A stretch of DNA of 64,000 bases from Nesterenkonia aurantiaca. GTDB taxonomy: Bacteria; Actinomycetota; Actinomycetes; Actinomycetales; Micrococcaceae. A program made the translations under genes and the position numbers. Under the pieces are notes generated by a model. That model saw only the letters and a program-made list of their open reading frames with translations. It had not been told where the DNA came from and ran no database searches. The stretch is taken from positions 124,001 through 188,000 of the forward strand of contig NZ_SOAN01000007.1 in assembly GCF_004364585.1 (NCBI RefSeq), written 5' to 3'. Below, in pieces: positions 52,295 through 59,462 of the stretch; the stretch's first letter is position 1, and the number at the start of each line of letters is the position of its first letter.

Positions 52295-52527
52295 TCCGCC
52301 CGCCCATGGGGTAGGGTGGAGATTCTGGTGCCCACCTCGTGTGAGTGCCCGCGTCGTAAGAACGCCTTGATCAACGGGGCCGTGTTTTCCACCGGCCCAC
52401 GTTTCAGCAGTGATTTTCTCGCGGCGACCGAGTGCATCAACCGATGCCTTCGCCCCAAGCCAGACCAGTCTCAGGCGGGTATACCCCTGCCTCCTCTGTG
52501 TCTGGCGCTTTCTGAAAGGCTCCCGCC
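52295..52527 (+). other. Leader region of the DEAD-box helicase gene
   Basis: A 233-nt stretch between the photolyase stop and the helicase coding region. It contains a short frame starting at a GTG near 52316 that runs past the helicase start in a different frame; I see no family in it. Long leaders are usual for cold-shock RNA helicase genes. A AAAGG element ends 10 nt before the proposed ATT start. Confidence 0.4.
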
Positions 52528-53919
52528 ATTTCTGAGACCCAGACCTTCGCCGACCTCAACGTTCCCGCACCGCTGGTGCGCGCTCTCGCTGCAGACGGCA
52601 AGATTGATGCATTCGCCATCCAGCAGCAGACCCTGGCCGACACGCTGAGCGGACGCGACGTCCTCGGCCGCGGCAAGACCGGCTCCGGGAAGACCCTCGC
52701 CTTCTCCATCCCGATGGTCGCACGCCTCGGTGAGAAGAACGCCGCAAAGAACCGCCGTCCGGGCCGTCCGCTGGGCCTGGTCCTGGCTCCGACCCGCGAG
52801 CTGGCCACCCAGATCAACGCGGTCCTCGAGCCCCTCGCGGCCTCGTACAACCTCAAGACCACCACCATCTTCGGCGGAGTCACCGCATCGCGCCAGATCA
52901 ATGCCCTGAAGTCCGGCGTGGACATCGTCGTAGCCTGCCCCGGCCGCCTCGAGGACCTGCTGAACCAGCGCGCCCTGAGCCTGGAATCGGTGGAGATCAC
53001 CGTGCTGGACGAGGCCGATCACATGGCCGACCTCGGCTTCCTCCCGGTGGTCACCCGGCTGCTGGAGAAGACCGATTCCAAGGGTCAGCGGCTGTTCTTC
53101 TCCGCCACCCTGGACAACGGTGTGGACAAGCTGGTCAAGCGCTTCCTGAACAACCAGGTGATGCACTCCGTGGATGAGGCCACCTCCCACGTCTCCGCGA
53201 TGACCCACCACGTCTTCGAGGTCCACAACGACGATAAGCGCGACCTGGTGAAGCAGCTGGCCTCCGGCACCGGACGCCGCATCCTCTTCACCCGCACCAA
53301 GCACCAGGCCAAGAAGCTGGCCAAGCAGCTCACCGATCAGGGCACCCCCGCGGTGGACCTGCACGGCAACCTCTCGCAGTCCCAGCGCGACCGCAATCTC
53401 GCCGCATTCGGCGAGGGCGACATCAAGGTCCTGGTCGCCACCGACGTCGCAGCCCGCGGCGTGCACGTGGACTCGGTGGAGCTCGTGGTCCACGTTGATC
53501 CGCCGGCCGAGCACAAGGCGTACCTGCACCGCTCGGGTCGCACCGCCCGCGCCGGCAGCGCCGGTGACGTGGTCACCGTGATGCTCCCCGAGCAGCGCCG
53601 CGACACCCAGGCGCTGCTGCGCAAGGCGGCCATCGCCGTGCACCCGATCCGGGTGAACTCAGAGTCCGATGCCGTGAGCGAGCTGGTCGGTGCCACCGCC
53701 GAGTTCGTGAAGCCCGCACCGCGGGCCCCGGTCCAGCAGCAGCAGCCTCGCCGTCGTCCCGGCACCTCCTCCCCTCGTGGCGGCGGTCCGGCACGCGGCG
53801 GCCGCGGCGGCTCCGGCGGCCCGTCCCGCGGCGGCCAGGGCGGACCCGCCCGCGGCGGGCGCCCCTCGGGTCGCAGCGGCGCAGGCGCAGCGGGACGTTC
53901 CTCGCGCCCGGCACGCTGA
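52528..53919 (+). CDS. DEAD-box RNA helicase, apparently starting at a non-standard codon
   Basis: An ATP-dependent RNA helicase with the Q motif region (TFADLNV then AIQQQTLADTL), Walker A GRGKTGSGKT, PTRELATQ, the DEAD box VLDEADHMADLG, SAT motif FFSATLDN, and GRTARAG; the last 80 residues are an Arg/Gly-rich RNA-binding tail. The first usable codon, a GTG at 52576, would cut off the Q-motif aromatic (Phe of TFADLNV) although the conserved frame continues upstream to an in-frame stop at 52513. In that space there is no ATG, GTG, TTG or CTG; an ATT at 52528 with AAAGG ahead is the best candidate. Confidence 0.88.
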   Translation: MSETQTFADLNVPAPLVRALAADGKIDAFAIQQQTLADTLSGRDVLGRGKTGSGKTLAFSIPMVARLGEKNAAKNRRPGRPLGLVLAPTRELATQINAVLEPLAASYNLKTTTIFGGVTASRQINALKSGVDIVVACPGRLEDLLNQRALSLESVEITVLDEADHMADLGFLPVVTRLLEKTDSKGQRLFFSATLDNGVDKLVKRFLNNQVMHSVDEATSHVSAMTHHVFEVHNDDKRDLVKQLASGTGRRILFTRTKHQAKKLAKQLTDQGTPAVDLHGNLSQSQRDRNLAAFGEGDIKVLVATDVAARGVHVDSVELVVHVDPPAEHKAYLHRSGRTARAGSAGDVVTVMLPEQRRDTQALLRKAAIAVHPIRVNSESDAVSELVGATAEFVKPAPRAPVQQQQPRRRPGTSSPRGGGPARGGRGGSGGPSRGGQGGPARGGRPSGRSGAGAAGRSSRPAR

Positions 53920-53960
53920 TCTGAACGGTCCTTCTGAGGACCTGAAGATGACAACACCGC

Positions 53961-53990
53961 AGGTGGGTGGGCCTTAGGGCCCACCCACTT
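53961..53990 (+). terminator. Hairpin terminator after the helicase gene
   Basis: GTGGGTGGGCC (53963-53973) pairs with GGCCCACCCAC (53978-53988) around a 4-nt loop; flanking AG/TT adds two pairs. It lies 44 nt after the helicase stop and before the partner-switching operon. Poor T-tract. Confidence 0.75.
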
Positions 53991-54045
53991 GTGCATTAGG
54001 GTGATCTCAAGCAGATACTGCACATAAGCTTGAGGAGAACTGAAC

Positions 54046-55194
54046 ATGACGGACGAAGAGCGTCGACAACGCGCACTCGACGCACTGAACATCCTTGACA
54101 CTCCGCCGGACGAACGAGTGGACCGGATCACCCGACTGGCTCAGCAGATCTTCAATGTGCCCATGGTCAGCGTGACGCTGATCGATCGCGACCGCCTCTG
54201 GCGCAAGTCAGAGATTGGTCTTGGGCGGGCCGATGTGTCACGCCGAGATGCTTTCTGCGACGTTGCAATCAGCCAGACGGACACGCTGGTGATCGAGGAC
54301 GCGTCACAGCATGCGGCGTACGCCGCGAATCCCTTCGTCCTGGGGGACCCACACCTGAGGTTCTACGCCGGACACCCTCTCCAAGCACCTGGTGGCGAAC
54401 ACGTGGGCACTCTGTGCATGCTTGATACTCAGCCACGGACACTAGATGCTGACCAGCGCAACCTTCTGAAGGATCTCGCGCTCTGGGTCCAGACGGAGCT
54501 CGCCCAGCAGCAGGAGCTGGACCACGCGGCTGTCGTGCAGCGCGCGCTCACTCCGCGGGACCTCCCCCAGCCTGCCGGATTCACCGTCACAGCCGGCTCC
54601 GCTCCGGCGGGCGCCGTCTCCGGAGATTTCCATGACGTCACGTTGCGGGGAGACCGCCTCCGCATCACCCTGGCTGATGTCATGGGCAAAGGCACTGGGG
54701 CCGGCATCATCGCCTCTGCCGTGCGGGCCTCCATGCGAACCGCTCCGGAACGATCGCTGCTCGCCACCGTCGCCGAGATCGATTCGCTCCTCGAACAGGA
54801 TATTGGCGATCTGAATATGTTCGTCACGCTCTTCTGCGCCGAGCTCGACACCGGAACGGGTCGGGTCAGCTACGTGGACGGCGGACACAGCCTGAGCTTC
54901 GTCCTACGCGCAGACGGCACCTGGGAACACCTGAACTCCACTGGGCTGCCCCTTGCCATGGGCATCGGCGAGCCGCACAGCCTGGATTCGGTGCAGCTCG
55001 AACCCGGGGATTCACTCATGAGCTGCAGCGACGGGCTGCTGGACCTTCTCGACCTCGAGGCTCCTTTCGAACAGGTAGCAGAGATCATCTCCCGATACGG
55101 ACTCGACGGAGCCGTTCAGGAAGCTCTGCGTCGTGCGGGGCGCGCGAAGGCTCCTGATGATGTCACCGTGGTCGTGGTCAGGAGAGACTCTTGA
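54046..55194 (+). CDS. GAF-PP2C (SpoIIE/RsbU-type) serine phosphatase
   Basis: A 382-residue protein: a GAF sensor domain (about 20-150, with FNVPMVSVTLIDRDRLWRKSEIGL and GTLCMLDTQPRTLD) followed by a SpoIIE-type PP2C domain (about 165-380). The metal-binding acids are in VSGDFHDV, LADVMGKGTGAGI, YVDGGH and CSDGLLD, and the final APDDVTVVVV is the last Asp motif. Such proteins dephosphorylate a STAS antagonist in response to a signal; the STAS gene lies two genes downstream. The GAF ligand is unknown. Its stop overlaps the next start (TTGA). TTGAGGAGAA precedes the ATG. Confidence 0.93.
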   Translation: MTDEERRQRALDALNILDTPPDERVDRITRLAQQIFNVPMVSVTLIDRDRLWRKSEIGLGRADVSRRDAFCDVAISQTDTLVIEDASQHAAYAANPFVLGDPHLRFYAGHPLQAPGGEHVGTLCMLDTQPRTLDADQRNLLKDLALWVQTELAQQQELDHAAVVQRALTPRDLPQPAGFTVTAGSAPAGAVSGDFHDVTLRGDRLRITLADVMGKGTGAGIIASAVRASMRTAPERSLLATVAEIDSLLEQDIGDLNMFVTLFCAELDTGTGRVSYVDGGHSLSFVLRADGTWEHLNSTGLPLAMGIGEPHSLDSVQLEPGDSLMSCSDGLLDLLDLEAPFEQVAEIISRYGLDGAVQEALRRAGRAKAPDDVTVVVVRRDS

Positions 55195-57149
55195 CTCGAC
55201 GGCTCATCCTGATTCGGGTCTTCGCCGTCCTCGCCGTGCTCACCGGGATCAACTACCTCACCTGGCGCTGGATGGAGTCCCTCAACTGGGAAGCCTGGTG
55301 GATCGCGGTGCCGCTGGTGATCGCCGAGACTTACAGCCTGATCGACACCTTCCTCTTCGCCGCCACCATGTGGCGGGCCAAGGAACGATCGGGCCCGGAG
55401 TCTCCCCCCACAGGCACCGTGGACGTCTTCATCACCACCTACAACGAGCCCATCGCGATGGTCATGGCCACGGCACGGGCGGCAAAGAACATCGCCTATC
55501 CACACCAGACCTTCGTCCTCGACGACGGCGACCGCCCGGAGATGGCGGCCGCCGCCCAGGCCGAGGGGCTGGGCTACATCACGCGTTCCGCGGACTGGAC
55601 CGACAAGCCTCGCCATGCCAAGGCCGGAAACCTCAATAACGCGCTGTTCGAGACCGAGGGCGAGTTCCTGCTGATCCTCGACGCCGATCAGATTCCAGAT
55701 CCTCTGATCCTGCACCGCACGCTGGGCTACTTCGCCGACGATGAGCAGGTCGCTCTGGTCCAGACCCCGCAGTGGTTCATCAATGTGGACGAGGAAGATC
55801 CTCTGGGCAGCCAGGCACCGCTGTTCTACGGACCGATCCAGCAGGGCAAGGACGGCTGGAACGCCGCCTTCTTCTGCGGATCCAATGCCGTACTGCGGCG
55901 CGAGGCGCTGATGCAGCTCGGCATCGTGGGCTACGTTCGGGGACTCCAGGACTCTACGCAACGGACCTTGCGCGCGGCCGAGAGGCTGCTCTCCCGCGAA
56001 GCCCGGCGCAATCAGCCAATACCAGCTCTGCACGCCGCTCTGAAGGATCTGCGGGTCGAGGTCTCTCGGGCCCGTGCCGAGGTCTCTGCCGGGGAGCCCA
56101 TCGCCGATGTCACCTATCGCCTGCAGGGACAGATCACCGAGGCATCCCGCCTGCTGGTGAAGAACGACCTGGACCTGATGGCCGAGGACCTCGCCGCCAT
56201 CCAGTCGATCCCGGTTCAGCGCGACTCAGAACTGGGCACAGTGGTCATCGATCAGGTGGGCCTGGACGCACTCGCCACCCGAGAGCTTTCCCCATTGGCC
56301 GCGGTGAAATCTGTCGCCGCGCTGGTGGACGCACTGCGCGTGGACCGCCCCGACGAGGCCCAACCGATCCAGCCGTTGGCCACCATCTCGGTGACCGAGG
56401 ACATGGCCACCGCGATGCAGCTCCACAGCATGGGTTGGCGCAGCGTCTACCACCACGAGATCCTCGCCCGAGGACTCGCCCCGGAGGACCTGCAGACGAT
56501 GCTCAAACAGCGGCTGCGCTGGGCCCAGGGCACGATGCAGGTGTTCCTGCGCGACAACCCACTGGTCAAGCGGGGACTCTCAACCGGTCAGCGACTGATG
56601 TACTTCGGCACGATGTGGAGCTACCTCGCTGGCTTCGCCGCGATCGTCTACCTCTGCGCTCCGGTGATCTATCTGATGTTCGGGGTGATGCCGGTGACCG
56701 CGTGGAGCGGGGACTTCTTCGCCCGATTCCTGCCATACTTCCTGATCAACCAGCTGCTCTTCCTGATCGTGGCCCGAGGAATCCGCACCTGGCGAGGCCA
56801 GCAGTACTCGCTGGCGCTCTTCCCGGTCTGGATCCGCGCCTGTACCTCCTCTGTCGCGAACGTGGTCTTCAAGAAGCCACTGAGCTTCGTGGTCACCCGT
56901 AAGGACGGTCGAGTGGGCGGCACGCTGCCGCTGCGCGAGGTCTGGCCCCAGCTCACCGCGATCGCGGTGTTGATTATCGCGCTCATCACCGGCATCATCC
57001 GGGTGCTGATCGGCACCGCGGACGGCACCGGCACCCTGGTGAACACCGTGTGGGTGGCCTACTCGCTGGCCGCGCTGAGCATCATCATCCAAGCCCTGCG
57101 CTATAAGGGACCCGCAGCACATGCCGAAGAGGCAGAAGGAGCATCATGA
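55191..57149 (+). CDS. Cellulose-synthase-like processive glycosyltransferase (GT2) with a large insert
   Basis: A 652-residue membrane glycosyltransferase that probably polymerises a sugar from a nucleotide donor across the membrane. After two N-terminal helices come VFITTYNEP, DDGDR (111-115), DADQ (164-167), TED (402-404) and QRLRW (440-444), the D,D,D,Q/RxxRW set of BcsA-like enzymes, then about six helices. Between AVLRREAL (to about 240) and the TED motif there is an extra, mostly helical, Arg/Glu-rich region of roughly 150 residues (246-398) absent from BcsA. No PilZ domain is present. The start is TTG at 55191 with AGGAGAG, overlapping the phosphatase stop; the STAS gene overlaps its end. 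Confidence 0.92.
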   Translation: MTRRLILIRVFAVLAVLTGINYLTWRWMESLNWEAWWIAVPLVIAETYSLIDTFLFAATMWRAKERSGPESPPTGTVDVFITTYNEPIAMVMATARAAKNIAYPHQTFVLDDGDRPEMAAAAQAEGLGYITRSADWTDKPRHAKAGNLNNALFETEGEFLLILDADQIPDPLILHRTLGYFADDEQVALVQTPQWFINVDEEDPLGSQAPLFYGPIQQGKDGWNAAFFCGSNAVLRREALMQLGIVGYVRGLQDSTQRTLRAAERLLSREARRNQPIPALHAALKDLRVEVSRARAEVSAGEPIADVTYRLQGQITEASRLLVKNDLDLMAEDLAAIQSIPVQRDSELGTVVIDQVGLDALATRELSPLAAVKSVAALVDALRVDRPDEAQPIQPLATISVTEDMATAMQLHSMGWRSVYHHEILARGLAPEDLQTMLKQRLRWAQGTMQVFLRDNPLVKRGLSTGQRLMYFGTMWSYLAGFAAIVYLCAPVIYLMFGVMPVTAWSGDFFARFLPYFLINQLLFLIVARGIRTWRGQQYSLALFPVWIRACTSSVANVVFKKPLSFVVTRKDGRVGGTLPLREVWPQLTAIAVLIIALITGIIRVLIGTADGTGTLVNTVWVAYSLAALSIIIQALRYKGPAAHAEEAEGAS

Positions 57150-57478
57150 ATCTCAATGTCACCACCCATGCACGGTATGCGGTCGTGCGCCCGGAAGGCC
57201 GGCTCACCGCCTCGGCCGCACCCCGGCTCAAACAGGCGATGCGAAAGCTCATCGAGGAGGGGAATCCGCGCATCGTGGTCGACCTGGGCCAGACGGATTT
57301 CATCGATTCCTCCGGTCTGGGCGCGCTGATCGGCGGGTTGAAGGCCGCCCGGCTCGCCGAGGGTGATCTGCGGCTCGCCGCCGCCAGCGAGTCGGTGCAG
57401 AGCGTCCTGAAGCTGACCAGCCTCGATCGCGTGCTGCGGGACCACCCCACCGTCGAGGCGGCATTCGGCGATGAGTGA
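57146..57478 (+). CDS. STAS-domain anti-anti-sigma-type protein (RsbV-like)
   Basis: A 110-residue STAS protein. RIVVDLGQTDFIDSSGLGALIGGLK around residues 42-66 contains the phosphorylation motif: Ser55 in IDSSGLG aligns with Ser56 of B. subtilis RsbV. Dephosphorylated STAS proteins bind their kinase partner. The start overlaps the glycosyltransferase stop by 4 nt and the end overlaps the kinase gene by 8 nt, so all are co-translated. Because no sigma-factor gene lies nearby, its target may be the glycosyltransferase system itself. Confidence 0.93.
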   Translation: MNLNVTTHARYAVVRPEGRLTASAAPRLKQAMRKLIEEGNPRIVVDLGQTDFIDSSGLGALIGGLKAARLAEGDLRLAAASESVQSVLKLTSLDRVLRDHPTVEAAFGDE

Positions 57479-57887
57479 CGGCAGCACCCGGGCCACCTTG
57501 ACCGGCGTCGCGGAACTTGGCTTCGTGGACCAGGTGCTCGACGCGCTGCAGAACCTCTTCACGGCAGCCGGAGAGCTCTCCCTGGAGGACCGCACGTTGT
57601 TCTCCCTCGCGGTCAGCGAGATCGCCACCAATATCGTCACCCACGGCAGATGTGCCGGGGGCGCGGAGGTGACCGTCACGGCAGACATGAGCATCGACAA
57701 GGAGGCCCTTTCAGCCCGGTTCAAGGACGACGCAGCGCCGGTCACCATCGCCCTCAATGAGGCCGAGCTCCCCGACGAGCTGGCGGAGTCAGGCAGGGGT
57801 CTCGCGATCGCGAAGATGGCCCTGGACCAGCTCAGTCACGAAGTGGACGAGGGACACACCTGGACGCTGGTCCGGAAGCGCCGCTGA
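57471..57887 (+). CDS. RsbW-type serine kinase/anti-sigma-like ATPase (HATPase_c)
   Basis: A 138-residue GHKL ATPase. The N-box is SEIATN (49-54), the G1 box DDAAP (86-90) and the G2 box ESGRGLAI (106-113), all matching RsbW/SpoIIAB-type kinases that phosphorylate STAS partners. The G1 motif is DDAAP rather than the more common DxGxP, so the second glycine position is replaced by alanine. It is the last gene of the four-gene unit. No sigma-factor gene is adjacent. Confidence 0.9.
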   Translation: MSDGSTRATLTGVAELGFVDQVLDALQNLFTAAGELSLEDRTLFSLAVSEIATNIVTHGRCAGGAEVTVTADMSIDKEALSARFKDDAAPVTIALNEAELPDELAESGRGLAIAKMALDQLSHEVDEGHTWTLVRKRR

Positions 57888-57982
57888 CGGTCTGCTGAAA
57901 GCTCAGCCCGGGTCACGCTTGACCAACCGCCGTGTGGAGAACCAGGATTGACGAAACCCCTCACGGAACGGAACCGCAGCAC

Positions 57983-58726
57983 ATGATCGAATACGGCGTC
58001 GCCCCTGGCATCCATCTCGTGTCGCAGGCGAATGTGAACTGCTACGTCGTCGAGGCCGAGGACGGCATCACCCTGATCGACGCCGGACTGCCCCGAATGT
58101 GGCACGAGGTCATGGAGGTGCTCAAGACGCGCCAGCGGATGCCCTATGAGGTGAAGGCACTGGTGCTGACGCATGGACACTTCGATCACCTGGGCTTTGC
58201 GCTGCGCGCGCAGCAGAGCCTGGGCATTCCCGTGATCATCCACCACGAGGACGCAGAGCTGGCCACGAGGCCGTATCGCTACGTCACCGAGCGCAATCGG
58301 CTGCTCTACCCGCTGGGCCACCCGCAGTCGCTTCCGCTGCTGGGACGAATGGTGGGCTCCGGCGCGCTGACCGTCAAGGGCGTCCATGGCGTGCAGCTGA
58401 TGACGGCCGGATCGGTGCTGGAGGTTCCGGGATTCCCTGTGCCGGTGCACACCCCGGGACACACCGACGGACACTGCATCCTGCACTTCCCTGACCGCAG
58501 GGCGGTCTTCACCGGGGACGCCCTGGTCACCCTGGACCCCTACACCGGGCAGACCGGTCCGCAGATCGTCGCCGGGGCCGCCACCAAGGACACTGCGCAG
58601 GCGATCAGCTCCCTGGACGCCATCGCACTCACCGAGGCCGACCACCTGCTCCCAGGTCACGGAGCCGTCTGGTCCGACGGGGCGGAGGCCGCCGTGACGG
58701 CAGCCCGCGAGGTCGGCAGGCACTGA
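57983..58726 (+). CDS. MBL-fold metallo-hydrolase
   Basis: A 247-residue metallo-beta-lactamase fold protein. The metal motif THGHFDH lies near residue 63, with HTPGHTDG and FTGDALV supplying later ligands, and LPGHGAV near the end. The protein resembles the general glyoxalase II/quorum-lactonase-like hydrolases; the substrate is not predictable. The ATG at 57983 is chosen (MIEYGVAPGIHLV); an earlier GTG at 57932 is possible. It lies 95 nt after the partner-switching operon. Its last codons are part of a 32-bp tandem repeat. Confidence 0.88.
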   Translation: MIEYGVAPGIHLVSQANVNCYVVEAEDGITLIDAGLPRMWHEVMEVLKTRQRMPYEVKALVLTHGHFDHLGFALRAQQSLGIPVIIHHEDAELATRPYRYVTERNRLLYPLGHPQSLPLLGRMVGSGALTVKGVHGVQLMTAGSVLEVPGFPVPVHTPGHTDGHCILHFPDRRAVFTGDALVTLDPYTGQTGPQIVAGAATKDTAQAISSLDAIALTEADHLLPGHGAVWSDGAEAAVTAAREVGRH

Positions 58727-58790
58727 AGTCAGCGGACCCTGAGGTCGGCACGCACTGAAGTCAGCGGACCCTGGGGTCGGCAGGCACTGA
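58709..58790. repeat. Tandem 32-bp repeat spanning the MBL gene stop codon
   Basis: Units at 58709-58740 and 58741-58772 differ at one base, and a third partial unit (58773-58790) follows. Each unit contains GGTCGGCASGCACTGA, that is the last codons and stop of the MBL gene, so the end of the gene has been copied twice into the downstream gap. Confidence 0.9.
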
Positions 58791-58811
58791 GAGCCGCGCG
58801 GCACCAAGCGC

Positions 58812-59354
58812 TCAGTAGCGGATGGTGCCGATCAGGCGGACGATCCGGTCGATCGTGGCCGGATCGGTCTCCTCGGGCATGGCGCCGGTGCCGGTGAGCG
58901 AGGCGTTGAAGTAGATCCCATCACCGAGCAGCATCACCAGGTGGACCATGTCCTCGTGGCCGACCGCGTCCATCAGCACCTCGAACCATTGGGTCCGGCA
59001 CCTGGCGAGGAGTTCGTTGGCTTCCGGATGCGATCCCTGCGCCAGCCGTGTGACCGCCATATTGCAGCGTTCCAGCGGGCTCTCCACCTCGAGCGAGCTT
59101 CTGATGTAGTAGTCCGCGGCCCGCGAGGGGTCCGACCGCATCACCGCCAGATCGGCCTCCACCAGGCTCTGCAGCCGCTCGAACAGCGCTGCCGCCAGCT
59201 CATCCTTGGATCTGAAGTGATAGGTCAGCCCGCCCTTGGAGACCCCTGCGCGCGCAGCGATGGCCTCAAGGGTGGCGCTGCGTTCCCCCTCGGACACCAG
59301 GATGTCCTGGTACGCGGTGATCAGCCGGTGAACGGTGCTCGGAGCATGGCCCAT
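58812..59354 (-). CDS. TetR-family transcriptional regulator
   Basis: A 180-residue repressor. The N-terminal helix-turn-helix AIAARAGVSKGGLTYHFRSKDELAAALFERL is typical of TetR proteins; the rest is a helical ligand domain with a TetR_C_37-like MLLGDGIYFNASL end. The ATG at 59354 (MGHAPSTVHRL) is preferred over an upstream codon at 59378, which overlaps the palindrome side. It is divergent from the permease gene, with the palindrome ACCGACTAGTCGGT between them. Confidence 0.9.
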   Translation of the reverse strand: MGHAPSTVHRLITAYQDILVSEGERSATLEAIAARAGVSKGGLTYHFRSKDELAAALFERLQSLVEADLAVMRSDPSRAADYYIRSSLEVESPLERCNMAVTRLAQGSHPEANELLARCRTQWFEVLMDAVGHEDMVHLVMLLGDGIYFNASLTGTGAMPEETDPATIDRIVRLIGTIRY

Positions 59355-59382
59355 GACAGCGATTCTAGGGCCTATCAAAAAA

Positions 59383-59396
59383 ACCGACTAGTCGGT
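59383..59396. promoter_or_regulatory. Perfect palindrome, candidate TetR operator
   Basis: ACCGACTAGTCGGT is a perfect 14-bp palindrome, within an A-rich AAAAAAACC... context, 29 nt before the TetR start and 66 nt before the permease start. This sequence type is common for TetR self-regulation; it should repress both directions. Confidence 0.75.
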
Positions 59397-59462
59397 ATAG
59401 TGGCGCGCATCACACCACACCGGGTCCTTGACGCTGACCCGGCCGGGGATCGGAGGAACACC

